A stretch of DNA of 64,000 nt from Raphanus sativus (Eukaryota > Streptophyta > Magnoliopsida > Brassicales > Brassicaceae), in the NCBI RefSeq assembly GCF_000801105.2, contig NC_079514.1:2418001-2482000 (forward strand), written 5' to 3'. Below the pieces are notes generated by a model, which had not been told where the DNA came from, searched no databases, and worked only from the letters and a program-made list of their open reading frames with translations. Position numbers and translations under genes: made by a program. Below are positions 19,995 through 30,600 of this stretch, in pieces (position 1 is the stretch's first letter; each line of letters begins with the position of its first letter).

Positions 19995-22371
19995 ATGCAA
20001 AACCCTTCAACGGCAGCAACCACCCATGAATCAGCATCATCCTTCTCCGCCTCTGGTTTCTTCACACGTCTGACCGGTTTAGCCTCCGTTAACCGGTCTC
20101 CTTCTTCGAACCCAGATGGGTTTGCTCTCTCACCCTCCAAATCCAATGCCTTGTTCTTCAACGGTTCCTCCCGGGCTTCACCCGCACGGAGAAAAACGCG
20201 AAAGGCCTTAGCTTCACTGAGCTTGAACGCTAAGAGCAGTGTTGGATCGAGCCTGCGTAGGTTTATAAGTGAATTCAATAGCTTTATTAGGTTTCACTGC
20301 GAGAAAGTGGTCCCCGAAAGCTTCGCCTCCATCGGGGTTTCGAGCGACGAGAACGGGGCTAGGGTGAATGAGACCGATGTGGTTTTGGGTGAGGAGGGTT
20401 TGCCGTTGGGTGGTGTGGAAGCTGATGGGCCCAAGAAAGTTTTGATTTTGATGAGTGATACTGGTGGTGGTCACAGAGCTTCTGCTGAAGCCATTAAAGC
20501 TGCTTTCAATCATGAGTTTGGAGATGACTACCAGGTTCGGTCTCTTTTTTTTTTTCAGTTTGTATCTTGTAATAAGATTGCTTGGGTCGTGTAAAGAAAA
20601 TGACTTTATGTCTGAATCGCGTAAGAAGACCACTTTGTGAATTTGACATTGTGTTACATTCACTTGGTTGCTTTTAGAATGTGTCTCAGCTGAAGATATT
20701 AATAGTTGAGTAGGGGTTATATGTAATGTGGATTGTTGTTGATTTTAGTTCAGTACATTTAAGAGTGTTTGCGCAGGTGTTTATTACGGATTTGTGGACA
20801 GATCACACTCCCTGGCCATTCAACCAGCTTCCCAGGAGCTATAATTTCCTGGTGAAACATGGGACTCTTTGGAAAATGACTTACTATGGTACGGCTCCAC
20901 GCGTTATTCACCAGTCAAATTTTGCAGCAACTTCGACTTTTATTGCCAGGTGAGGCTTTAAGGTCTATGCTTTTGGTTACTCACTCCTTCAACTATATAA
21001 TGTTTGTCTTTAAAACATACAGGGAAATTGCACAAGGGTTGATGAAATATCAACCAGACATTATAATCAGTGTTCATCCATTGATGCAACACGTCCCACT
21101 CCGTGTCCTTAGATCAAAGGGGTTGCTTGATAAAATCGTCTTCACAACTGTTATTACAGACTTGAGCACTTGCCATCCCACATGGTTAGTTTTATTAATT
21201 AAATCGTTCATGCTTTAGAGATATTCTAAAGTTACATGAACCTTGTCTTTGATGTTTAGGTTTCATAAGCTTGTGACAAGGTGTTATTGCCCATCAACAG
21301 AAGTGGTGAAAAGGGCACAAAAGGCCGGACTTAAGACATCACAGATCAAAGTCTACGGCCTTCCTGTTCGACCTTCCTTTGTGAAACCAGTTCGCCCAAA
21401 GGTTGGGTTTTTTAGAAAGTTTTCTTTCTTTGGCTGTTTCAGTTGTATTGATTACATAAAATCACAGGTTGAGTTAAGAAAGGAACTAGGGATGGATGAG
21501 AATCTTCCAGCGGTTTTGTTAATGGGAGGAGGAGAAGGAATGGGTCCTATAGAGGCAACAGCAAGAGCTCTTGGAGATGCTTTGTATGACGAGAGCCTTG
21601 GTGAAGCAGTTGGTCAGGTTCTTATAATATGTGGACGGAACAAGAAACTGCAAACCAGATTAAGCTCCTTAGATTGGAAAATACCAGTCCAGGTTGCCCT
21701 TTAAAAACCAAATCAACATTCTTTAGACATTCTCAATGCAAGCCACTGAAACAGTTTTTCCTTCTCTGTCACAGGTTAAGGGGTTTATAACAAAGATGGA
21801 GGAATGCATGGGTGCCTGTGACTGCATCATTACAAAGGTAAACCAAACATAACCAAACCCTGGAACCATATAAGGTGTCTATAGTTGATTTAGTTTCAAC
21901 ATTGTGTACTCAACAACAACAAGTGTCGTTAGACTAACTGTTTCTTATTTATTGGTTGCTTTCTCTTGTGCAGGCTGGTCCAGGAACTATAGCTGAAGCT
22001 ATGATAAGAGGGCTACCGATAATCTTAAATGGTTACATCGCTGGTCAAGTAAGTTCAACTTTTAAAAACATCCTTCCCCACTTTTGATCTCTGGTTCAGG
22101 TTGTTGAACTTTGTGGTTATGAATGTGAGTGCAGGAGGCAGGGAATGTGCCATACGTGGTGGAGAACGGATGTGGGGAATTCTCAAAATCACCGATAGAG
22201 ATATCAAAGATTGTAGCGGAATGGTTTAAACCGCGGTCGAGGCAGTTGGAGATTATGTCGCAGAATGCTTTGAGGCTGGCTAGACCAGAAGCGGTGTTCA
22301 AGATAGTGCAAGATATGCACGAGCTTGTCAGGCAGAGGAACCGTCTTCCTCAGCTCTCTTGCACTGCGTAA
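19995..22371 (+). CDS. MGD1: Monogalactosyldiacylglycerol synthase 1, chloroplast
   Basis: MGD1 transfers galactose from UDP-galactose to diacylglycerol in the inner plastid envelope, making the main thylakoid lipid. Eight exons (19995-20534, 20777-20949, 21023-21184, 21260-21401, 21468-21692, 21775-21837, 21974-22048, 22135-22371) join to 1617 nt, 538 residues, near the Arabidopsis length as I recall it. The Ser/Ala-rich N-terminus without acidic residues (about 1-100) fits a transit peptide. The GT28-type N-domain starts at [51 protein letters not shown] and [20 protein letters not shown] mark the donor-binding domain; the protein ends [14 protein letters not shown]. No lesion seen. Colinear with At4g31780. 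Confidence 0.95.
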
Positions 22372-22574
22372 CATATTATACATTGTAGTAACTCTATTCA
22401 TTCAAACAAAATATCTACCCTTTCTTTTTTGTTCTTGACAAGAGTGTAACGATAATATCACAATATTTTTTGTTGCCCTTAATGACAATGATCAAGGCCT
22501 GATTAATCATGATAATAAAATATATGTAACTAAGAAACTAGATGTGAATGTAGAGGTAGTGTGCACAACATATC

Positions 22575-23026
22575 TGTCATGAAGGCTGTTGGTATCTGTG
22601 GTCTGCAGCTTTACCGAGACTTGGAGACTCGATAGCTTTTACGAGAAGATCAAGAAGAACCGTTCTCTTGAACTACCTACTCTGTGTTTGCTAGATATTT
22701 GAAAGAGCCCACTACTTTTGAGTCTCTTTGCAGAGGAGGGAAGAAACAGTATGAGCCACCCAGGTATATGACTGTTAATACAGCGGTAAAGCAGCTGCTA
22801 GAAGTTGAGGAAAAGCATGGAGGTTGTGTTTCTGGTGAAGAAGACACAGTGCGTGTGGGGATTGCATGGCTTGGCTCTGAGGATCAGAAGATAGTTTCAG
22901 GGAGGATGAAGGAACTCGTGAGTGTTGATTTTTGGAGCACCGTTGCATTGTCTTGTGATAGTAGGCAAAGATGCATCCGTCGAAGAAGAGATGTTAGAGT
23001 TTTACAGATACAGAACTGCAAATTAG
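22575..23026 (+). pseudogene. DPH5: Relic of diphthine synthase DPH5 (3' half)
   Basis: The segment reads VGICGLQLY, then a deletion of about a dozen codons, [28 protein letters not shown], a slip, EPTTFESLCRGGKKQYEPPR, AVKQLLEVEEKHGG, GSEDQKIVSGRMKEL, another slip (an extra T near 22930), then APLHCLVIVGKDASVEEEM and FYRYRTAN-stop. DPH5 is an AdoMet-dependent methyltransferase of diphthamide synthesis on eEF2. The N-terminal methyltransferase half is gone and at least two frameshifts plus one deletion are present. Its position right after MGD1 matches At4g31790, so it is a fractionation remnant in place, not a transposed copy. Confidence 0.85.
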
Positions 23027-25449
23027 AAAAGAACATGACTAGAGAAAGGGATGTACTCTTTGCTCGCAAAGCTTCAAGGGGGAGGGGGAGCAAGAACGAT
23101 GAAGGAAGAGATTGAAACTAGAAACCGATAGGTGAGACTGTTCTCTTCATTTTTGTTTACTTTGGTGGTCATGTTAGGAAACTATATGTAACGTAGGTAA
23201 TATAATAAATAATTATTTACATATATTTTTTGATAATATAACTATGATGTGACTTTTGAAAATGAGAGGTAGGTATTGAAATACTCATTAGATTTTTTTT
23301 TCAGTTTGAGATTTATCTGATTTGGTTTGATTTCAGGATCTAGCACCAATGGAAAAGTTGTTTAGGTTTGTCATATGTTCGGTCTGGTTCTTGAATTTGG
23401 TAAACCTCTGTTCACAAGATTGTGACTTATTAGTATTTGATAACTTAAATGTTTTCCCTTAAAACTGAGGGGAAAGTATAATCCTGGTTATGGTAATGTT
23501 TTAAAGGGATTCGAACTTTGGAATTGACCCCAGAGGAACCATAACTTAAAAAACCCGACTTTTCAACAATTCCACTCAGAAGTCATTTCAAAGTTTGATA
23601 AAGAAAAGTAACAAAGAAGACTAAGGAACAAGCGTGTGCATGCGTGATGAACATATGATGACGTGGGGGATACTTGCGTCCGAGGCTGGTGAATCATGAA
23701 CGCATCACCACCATTCAAAACAGACACGTGCATTAGATATTATTATGCCTAGGTTTTAGTTAGACTGACCTCTTCATCAACTCAAGTCTTTCTTAAAGAA
23801 TATGTATGTAATGTTTTTATTTTATCAGCATGTAATGTATTTCTATGCGTACTATATGCAGAGCCGGATCTGGACATAGGCACTTGACCTCTAATAACTT
23901 TGGACATTTTTATATAGGTAGTGGTCCCGAAATTTTGAAAAAAAAAATTTACTAAAATTCCTTAAGAAATGTTTCAAACCTCTAAATTTTCAGATTCAAT
24001 CCGGACTATATTCATATATATGATGGTTTATTACGCTGTGAAAAATTTAGAGTCAATTAATTGCTTGTTATCATCTTTTCTGTGGTCATACTGATCTCTT
24101 TTTCCAATAATTCTGTAATTGTTTTGAGCATTTGTGAACTATACTCTCCTAGGTGCACAACTGGTCAGATAAAGTTATTGCAGATAAGTACGAGTTCAAA
24201 TCAAATCTGAAGAAAGAAAACAATAAGGTTTCTGATAACTTTTGAATAGTCCGATATCAAGAGATGTACAAAAGAAGTAAATGTAAAGGTTATATTGCAT
24301 CATACTTATAGACGCAGATTAGTGACGCCATCACGTTGACGTCGCATGTAGAATATCCGACGGGAAGAGGATTTGTTAGCGGATGACTTAGAATGATCTT
24401 TATATTAAGTCTTGTTACTCCACCCAGGACCAATAAACTACGTATCTGACCTTTTTCCATCCATGAAGGACTTATTTAATTAACTTTTACATGAGTCCTA
24501 ATTATTATTATTTTTTCGAAAAATCCTAATTATTTTCTTCATCAGCAAAATTATCAAAAATGGATCGTTAAGCCTGACCAATATCTTTGGTTGTTACTTT
24601 ACGGATTCAATATGATTATATGAAATAGTTATACGATCAAAGGAAAAATAAAAACAAACTTCTTTCTTGTTGGCAAGAATTTGTTCTCTTTAAAAATCTA
24701 ATCTATTAATTCAGAGATTAGTTTTTATCTACTGTTTAATGTTGTTATTTAAACTTTGGTCTTTTTCTTAGTTGTTGTTAGAATATATCACATCTCTTAC
24801 AAAATATATTCTCCTCTATGAACATATATAGCTCTGCTACGAACGTCTTGAACAATCCTGAAAATATACAAAATATCATAACTGCTTAATAAGTACTATT
24901 TATTATAATAGATAACAAAACCATTTATTCGATAGTAACATATAACAAATATAACTGTTAAATTATGTCTAAACTACCTGATATTATTGTGATCTATATA
25001 GAGAATCATAACTAATTAAATGGAAAGTTCACGTTTGCTAAATCATCCCGCCTTTGCTTATCACTAAAACATTTCGAAATCATCCCGCATTTGTTTATAT
25101 AGCACCATTTAGTTATATATATTTAATATAAATAATATATATATGTCTAAATATATATATATATATATTATTATATACATATATATATAGCATATATTAA
25201 AATTAAAATTTAACAAATCAATGTCCGCCTTTAGGGGTCCTAATCTAGTAATTACTTTAACATTGTTTAAAATTCATCATAGATGATGTATGTATTATTG
25301 AATCTAAAACTCATCATTCAAAAAAAAAATATTTTAAATTTGTTTCTATGAAAAATAACCTATGAAGGATTGGTAATAGTGTCAAAGATTTCTCTTCTTT
25401 GATTCTATCTTTGTCAATAAACAAAAACTCATGCTTATTTAAAACTTAA
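23027..25449. other. Gene-free AT-rich region
   Basis: No gene is visible in about 2.4 kb. A segment at about 23860-24000 begins CAGAGCCGGATCTGGAC and may be an eroded hAT-like element, but its ends and target duplication could not be matched. An AT-rich palindromic tract with (AT)n runs lies at about 25130-25200. In Arabidopsis, by recall, several genes (At4g31800-At4g31860) separate DPH5 from GPX7; none is present here. Confidence 0.5.
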
Positions 25450-26180
25450 ACTAGAGTTTAACCCGTACATTCGTACGGGTATATTTTCCTTTTATAAATG
25501 TTTAACTTTAGTATTATCATAAGACTTTGAATATATGATTTATATCTTAATGTTATGTATTGTATATCTCTTTAATCTTATTATTTAGGCTTTTTATCAA
25601 TATATTAATATGGATTTTTTTTATACACATTTTACCTTTTTATTTATTGTTATTATATTTTGAATTTTCATCATTTGAAATAATCAAATAAAAAAATTCT
25701 TCAATATATGATTTTTGAAAAATATATAGATGTAGAAATCAAATGTTAACATATGTTAATAACTTTATTTGTATAAAATATGACATTGTTAACAATTTGA
25801 ACCCGTTTTAATGGTAGATAATAATTTATTTAAATGAAAGTATTTTTAAAATAATAGAATAATTTAGAAATTTAATATAATTTTATCATATTTAATTTAT
25901 ATAATACTTCTATTTTAATATAATACTGATATTAAATTACTTAATTACGAAATTAATTAATGCATTATTTAATAAAAATTATTTAAAAAGTTAGTAGGAG
26001 TTAGATATTCTCTCAACAGATTTTATTATAATTAAAATAAAATTCAAGTTTATAGATAAAATTGATTTTTTATTAATATACTTATTGATTATAATGTAAT
26101 GTTATATTATGTAATTAATAAATGGACCTATTAAGACTTTTTAGTGGTAGATAAAAATTGTACTTCTCTTTTAATAGAGA
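25450..26180 (-). mobile_element. Short non-autonomous Helitron, minus orientation, 731 bp
   Basis: Read on the minus strand, the element starts TCTCTATTAAAAGAGAAGTA (26180 downward), a standard crucifer Helitron 5' end. It finishes with a hairpin (ACCCGTACG, AATG loop, TACGGGT) then TAAACT and CTAG followed by host T (CTAG at 25450-25453). The interior is AT-rich and non-coding. The host base before the TC is not the preferred A, a minor mismatch. Confidence 0.7.
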
Positions 26181-26526
26181 AGTGTGCAACGGAACAACCA
26201 AATCTTTCAGAATCTGCACTGAATAGTAGTTAGTATTTTTGTATCACTGTGTGTTGAAAGAAATGGAATATTAATTGAATTAAGACGACACTGAATTATT
26301 CACTTTTGAGGAAAAGAAGACAAGAAAAACAGGTCGGTGTCGGAGCCGCCCAAGGTGGCAACTTGTTCACACCATAGCCTCACTCAGTTGGAAGTCGCGG
26401 TCGAGTCCGGTCAAGATTTGTTAGCCTTTCCCCGTGTGGGTCCTTCCGCTTTGTCTTTTCTCCACAAAATTTCCACGTTTTTGTATTTCTCCACCAATTT
26501 TTTTTTAATTATTGTCGATAAATATA

Positions 26527-26626
26527 NNNNNNNNNNNNNNNNNNNNNNNNNNNNNNNNNNNNNNNNNNNNNNNNNNNNNNNNNNNNNNNNNNNNNNNNNN
26601 NNNNNNNNNNNNNNNNNNNNNNNNNN
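26527..26626. other. Assembly gap of 100 N
   Basis: A run of exactly 100 N, the usual placeholder for a gap of unknown size. It lies about 95 bp upstream of the GPX7 start codon, so part of that gene's promoter or leader may be missing. Confidence 0.98.
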
Positions 26627-26721
26627 GATACTGCTATAAACTATTTAATACCGCGTAATAGTTTAGTATAAACTAAAAACTCGTGGTCTACATACACGCA
26701 TATTCTGTTTTTTTTTTTGTA

Positions 26722-29053
26722 ATGGCTTCTTCCTCTTACGCACCACTCTCTGCAGTCTTCAGCGGTTTCGCTGCAACCAAACCTAACCCACCTCCAACTT
26801 GTTCTGCTTTTCTCGTCCCTAAGCGAAGATCAAATTCTCGAAATCTGAAAAATGGTGTTTCCTTGAAATCTTGGAATAACCATGGGTTTCAATTCAAATC
26901 AAGAAATTTGAGTGTGTGTGCAAGAGCTACTGAAGAGAAGACTGTTCATGATTTCACTGTAAAGGTACGTGTGTATTTCTGTTTCTGATCAAGAAATGAA
27001 TCTAATTTTTTTTTGTTTCTTGGTTAGCTTTTATCGAAACAGAATAAAACCTTAAAACTATCAAAATATTATTTTCAGTAATTCTGAATCTCTATTAATA
27101 TATGATATAAGTAATCAAGAGCTTAAAACTTCCTTGGTAAATCCTAAAACTAGAACATAACTATTTTGTCATTGTTTTTCTTTTTGAACAGGACATAAGT
27201 GGGAAGGATGTTTCCCTAGACATATTCAAAGGAAAACCTCTGTTGATCGTTAACGTTGCTTCAAAATGGTGGTCAAATTATTTTTCTGATAATTATGATT
27301 TTCCTGTAAATGTATGCTCAATTTAATATTTTAATTTCAGTGGTTTGACATCATCAAACTACACAGAGCTTTCACAGTTGTACGATAAATACAGGAACCA
27401 AGGTATCTTTTGCTATATACACTAGACTGAATATGTAACATATTGTGTGACCTCTCTCTCACTCTTTGTTATTCCTCTCATTTTTTTTAGGATTTGAGAT
27501 TTTAGCTTTCCCTTGCAATCAATTTGGAGGTCAAGAACCGGAATCAAACCCGGACATCAAGCGATTCGTGTGTACCAGATTCAAAGCTGAGTTCCCTATA
27601 TTCGACAAGGTATTGAGAGTGCACACACACACAAACGAACCTCTCATTCAGTCAGTGCCGGCCCTTGGCTAAAGCCCATAAAGCTCATGCTTTAGGCGCC
27701 ACAGATACTAAAATATTTAGGAGCGCCAATTTAGCTAAAGTGACTTTAGTCTATTGGTCGTAACATACTCCTGTTCTTTCCTGTTACATGGTTCGAAACC
27801 ACTACTCTCATTTTTTCCTTCTGTTTGGTGATAATTATATTTTTTCTCTTTTCTGAGAATAACAGATTTATACATAAGACTTGTGCTTACATGTTCTAAC
27901 AACTTAACTATTTTGTTATGTATATTACATTAAATAATATGTTATTAGATAAATAATTTAATTAAACAAAACTCAATATATATCTTTTGTTTTATTAAAA
28001 ATGAGTTATCTTTTCTATCTGTCTTTCTTTTTAATTTTTGTTTTGGTTTTCCTAAAATAGCTATGTGAATAAAACATATTACAACAATAAACTTGAATTA
28101 TCATTTGCTCTTTTTTTTTGGGCAGCTTCATTTGCTCATGTTCCAATGTCTCATTGTGATTGAACTTTGACGGAATAAATCAGTTTTTTTGTAATTGGTT
28201 AGAAACTTTTGAAATTAAAAAAACTTAAAACTATCTCACTTTTAATATTTTTCTAAATCTCTGTGAAAAACAATTAAACTATCCTATCTATAAATTATTT
28301 TGCTGTTGTTTTTATTCTTTGGATTTGTAAAAAAAGAAGCTATTACCAAATTTTTTTTAAAGCTATTAAAATAGTATTTGGAAATCAACCAAGTGAACTC
28401 TAATTATGAAGAAAAAAAAACATACAATGTGATCTGCAAATAATGTTTTGATGTTTTTTTCTTTTGAAAACAATTTTAGTTTTAATAATATTTGATACAG
28501 TTTTGATTATTTAATTTAAAACAATTAAATTAAGCTATAGTAAAAAGGCAGTATTTTTCTCAATCGCTTTAGGCGCTAGACGAATCCGGACCGGCACTGC
28601 ATTCAGTCATTTATATTATTGCATTTTCAAAAAACAGAAACGAGAGGCCGTTCTGAATTTTGATGAGTTGTGTGTCTACAGGTTGATGTGAATGGACCGA
28701 GCACTGCTCCAATCTACCAGTTCTTGAAATCAAAGTCTGGTGGATTCTTGGGTGATCTCATCAAGTGGAACTTTGAGAAATTCTTGGTTGACAAAAAGGG
28801 CAACGTCGTCCAGAGATACCCTCCCACGACTTCGCCTTTACAAATTGAGGTACTAATCTTTGATTTATTGTATCATTTTACATCATCTAAAGAATTATAA
28901 CAGTTCCAAGAAAGCGTGTGTATATAGAGAATGTATCATCTCATAACATTCCTATATATGCATATAACATATGATAGTTAATATTTAATACTACTAACAT
29001 TCTTTTGTCTTGATATGTTGCAGAAAGACATCCAGAAGTTGCTTGTGGCTTAA
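26722..29053 (+). CDS. GPX7: Chloroplast phospholipid hydroperoxide glutathione peroxidase
   Basis: Plant GPX-like enzymes reduce hydroperoxides, mostly using thioredoxin. Six exons (26722-26964, 27192-27268, 27341-27402, 27491-27609, 28682-28849, 29024-29053) join to 699 nt, 232 residues. Residues 1 to about 70 form a Ser/Arg-rich transit peptide ([20 protein letters not shown]). The GPX fold follows: [36 protein letters not shown] with the peroxidatic Cys, [14 protein letters not shown] with the resolving-type Cys and catalytic Gln, and [20 protein letters not shown] with the catalytic Trp and Asn. The active-site Cys codon is split by intron 2 (TG|T). Intron 4 contains a hAT element of 947 bp. 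The frame is intact. Colinear with At4g31870. Confidence 0.93.
27653..28599. mobile_element. Non-autonomous hAT element in GPX7 intron 4, 947 bp
   Basis: The ends are 12-bp inverted repeats with one mismatch (CAGTGCCGGCCC; other end read inward CAGTGCCGGTCC). A perfect 8-bp target duplication CATTCAGT flanks the element (27645-27652 and 28600-28607), diagnostic of hAT. Subterminal sequence resembles the GGCTAAAGCCC / GCTTTAGGCGCC arrangement common in plant hAT-derived elements. No transposase frame is present. Confidence 0.92.
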
Positions 29054-29317
29054 ATATTAATCTACTACTATTCATAATGTGTGTGTATAAGAGAGATTCG
29101 TAGTGTCTCAATAACCTGTTTACTGTTGGTATACCAAAAATTAAGATAGACATGTATTATGTTACAGAAATGACATTATACGATTGGAAAATCAAATGAA
29201 CAATTTATGTAAACTTCGGAGACATCTGATTATGCTATTTACACACATACACACATGATCACACACATAATCGTTGAATATAACCAAGTCAAAGAGACAA
29301 CTTATACAATTAGTAGA

Positions 29318-29809
29318 TTAACGTTGGCGTCGAGAGGAAGAGTTCTTACGTGACCGTGGCTGAAACCTGTGGCGGATATAAATCGGTGGAGAGACCTGTG
29401 AGGATCGTCGAGATACTCGAGGAGGGGGATCTCGTCTCGGTCTAGCCTTCGGAAGAGCTGGCCGTGGCCGTTGACTTTCTTCTTTTAGTTCTTCCTCTTC
29501 ATGACGAAAGATGACGAAGAAGTCTGATGAGTAGCATCTTAGTGGGGCAAAACAGGAGAAGATATCTGGTTCGGTCGTAGTCAAGCTCTCTATGGTTTGG
29601 TTAAACGTTCTGAACCTATACGACGACAAGTAGTCAACATAAGACCATATCTTGCATAACCCACCTACTGCTGCTAGTTGTAGGTCTTGTGTGGTGGATG
29701 GAATTGCCACGTCATCGACCATCGTGATGATCTCCCTGTTTCCGGTTAGCGGAAATTCTAGCGTCTCGTATTGCCCTAACCGTACAAGCCTCTCGCTCGA
29801 GTCCTCCAT
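29318..29809 (-). CDS. Hypothetical protein of 163 residues
   Basis: A single-exon minus-strand frame starts MEDSSERLVRLGQYETLEFP. The first half (EFPLTGNREIITMVDDVAIP, IWSYVDYLSSYRFRTFNQ) has mixed, ordered-looking composition. The second half becomes acidic (RHEEEELKEES) and then strongly basic and Pro/Arg/Ser-rich (KARPRRDPPPRVSRRSSQ), ending RKNSSSRRQR. There is no signal peptide or membrane segment. I recognise no domain. Its place between GPX7 and MIR156C suggests a small unannotated or unknown plant gene. The long uninterrupted frame and compositional switch favour coding, but a lineage-specific orphan or pseudogene is possible. Confidence 0.5.
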   Translation of the reverse strand: MEDSSERLVRLGQYETLEFPLTGNREIITMVDDVAIPSTTQDLQLAAVGGLCKIWSYVDYLSSYRFRTFNQTIESLTTTEPDIFSCFAPLRCYSSDFFVIFRHEEEELKEESQRPRPALPKARPRRDPPPRVSRRSSQVSPPIYIRHRFQPRSRKNSSSRRQR

Positions 29810-30600
29810 GCTTTTTTTTTTGTTTTTTTTTCTTACAAAAGGTTTTCTTCTTTGAATAAATACAGTATCAACCTTTATGTTTTGAAGACTACATACTACA
29901 ATTAATAATAATTTTACGATTATTGTTAATTAATCAGTGGAAACTTTCTTTGATTAAGTTTCAAGGGAGCAATTACATGTGTAATTTACATGTTTTGACT
30001 TCTTTGATTTATTCTTCTCATGATTGAATATACGACTTTGTATTGCTTAAAGAAGATATAGCATTTGATTATTTAAAACGGCTGACTAGTAAGGTACTAA
30101 TAATTTTTTTTCTAGGTACTAATTTATCATTCTTAAATCTATTTTTGTGATATTTATAATCAATGAATATTACGATTACACGTAATAATCAACTAAAAGG
30201 AGGAAATACTGTTAATACTAAAAAATAGAGAAAAGTTTTAGGAATAGAAAGAAACCATTTCAAGTGGTGTATATCAAATTATCAAGAAGAGCCAATTGCT
30301 AGGATTGACATTTTCTAACTTATTAGGTAATACTTTAATTTATTGAGATTACTTATACCATAAAACTTGGACAATTTCAACGACATGTACCCAAATAGTT
30401 TATCAATGTTATCACGATCGATTGTGGACTTGCACAACAACAATCCTATCCAGATCCTACTTACCTTACAATTAGTCTAACAGCGTTTAATATCCCAACT
30501 CTAAACTAGAACAATCATATACAGGATATGTCAAACCTACGGAAATCAATCGACTGAACAAAGCACAAAAACCCTAAATCAATATCCCAAAAGATTACAA
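29810..30600. other. AT-rich intergenic DNA, no gene seen
   Basis: No supported feature beyond the probable upstream region of the small minus-strand gene and, at the right, the possible 3' end of the MIR156C transcript. Confidence 0.45.

Noticed and set aside
23865..24005. Possible small hAT element beginning CAGAGCCGGATC
   Set aside because: The presumed right end (CAATCCGGACTA) pairs only weakly and no 8-bp target duplication could be found.
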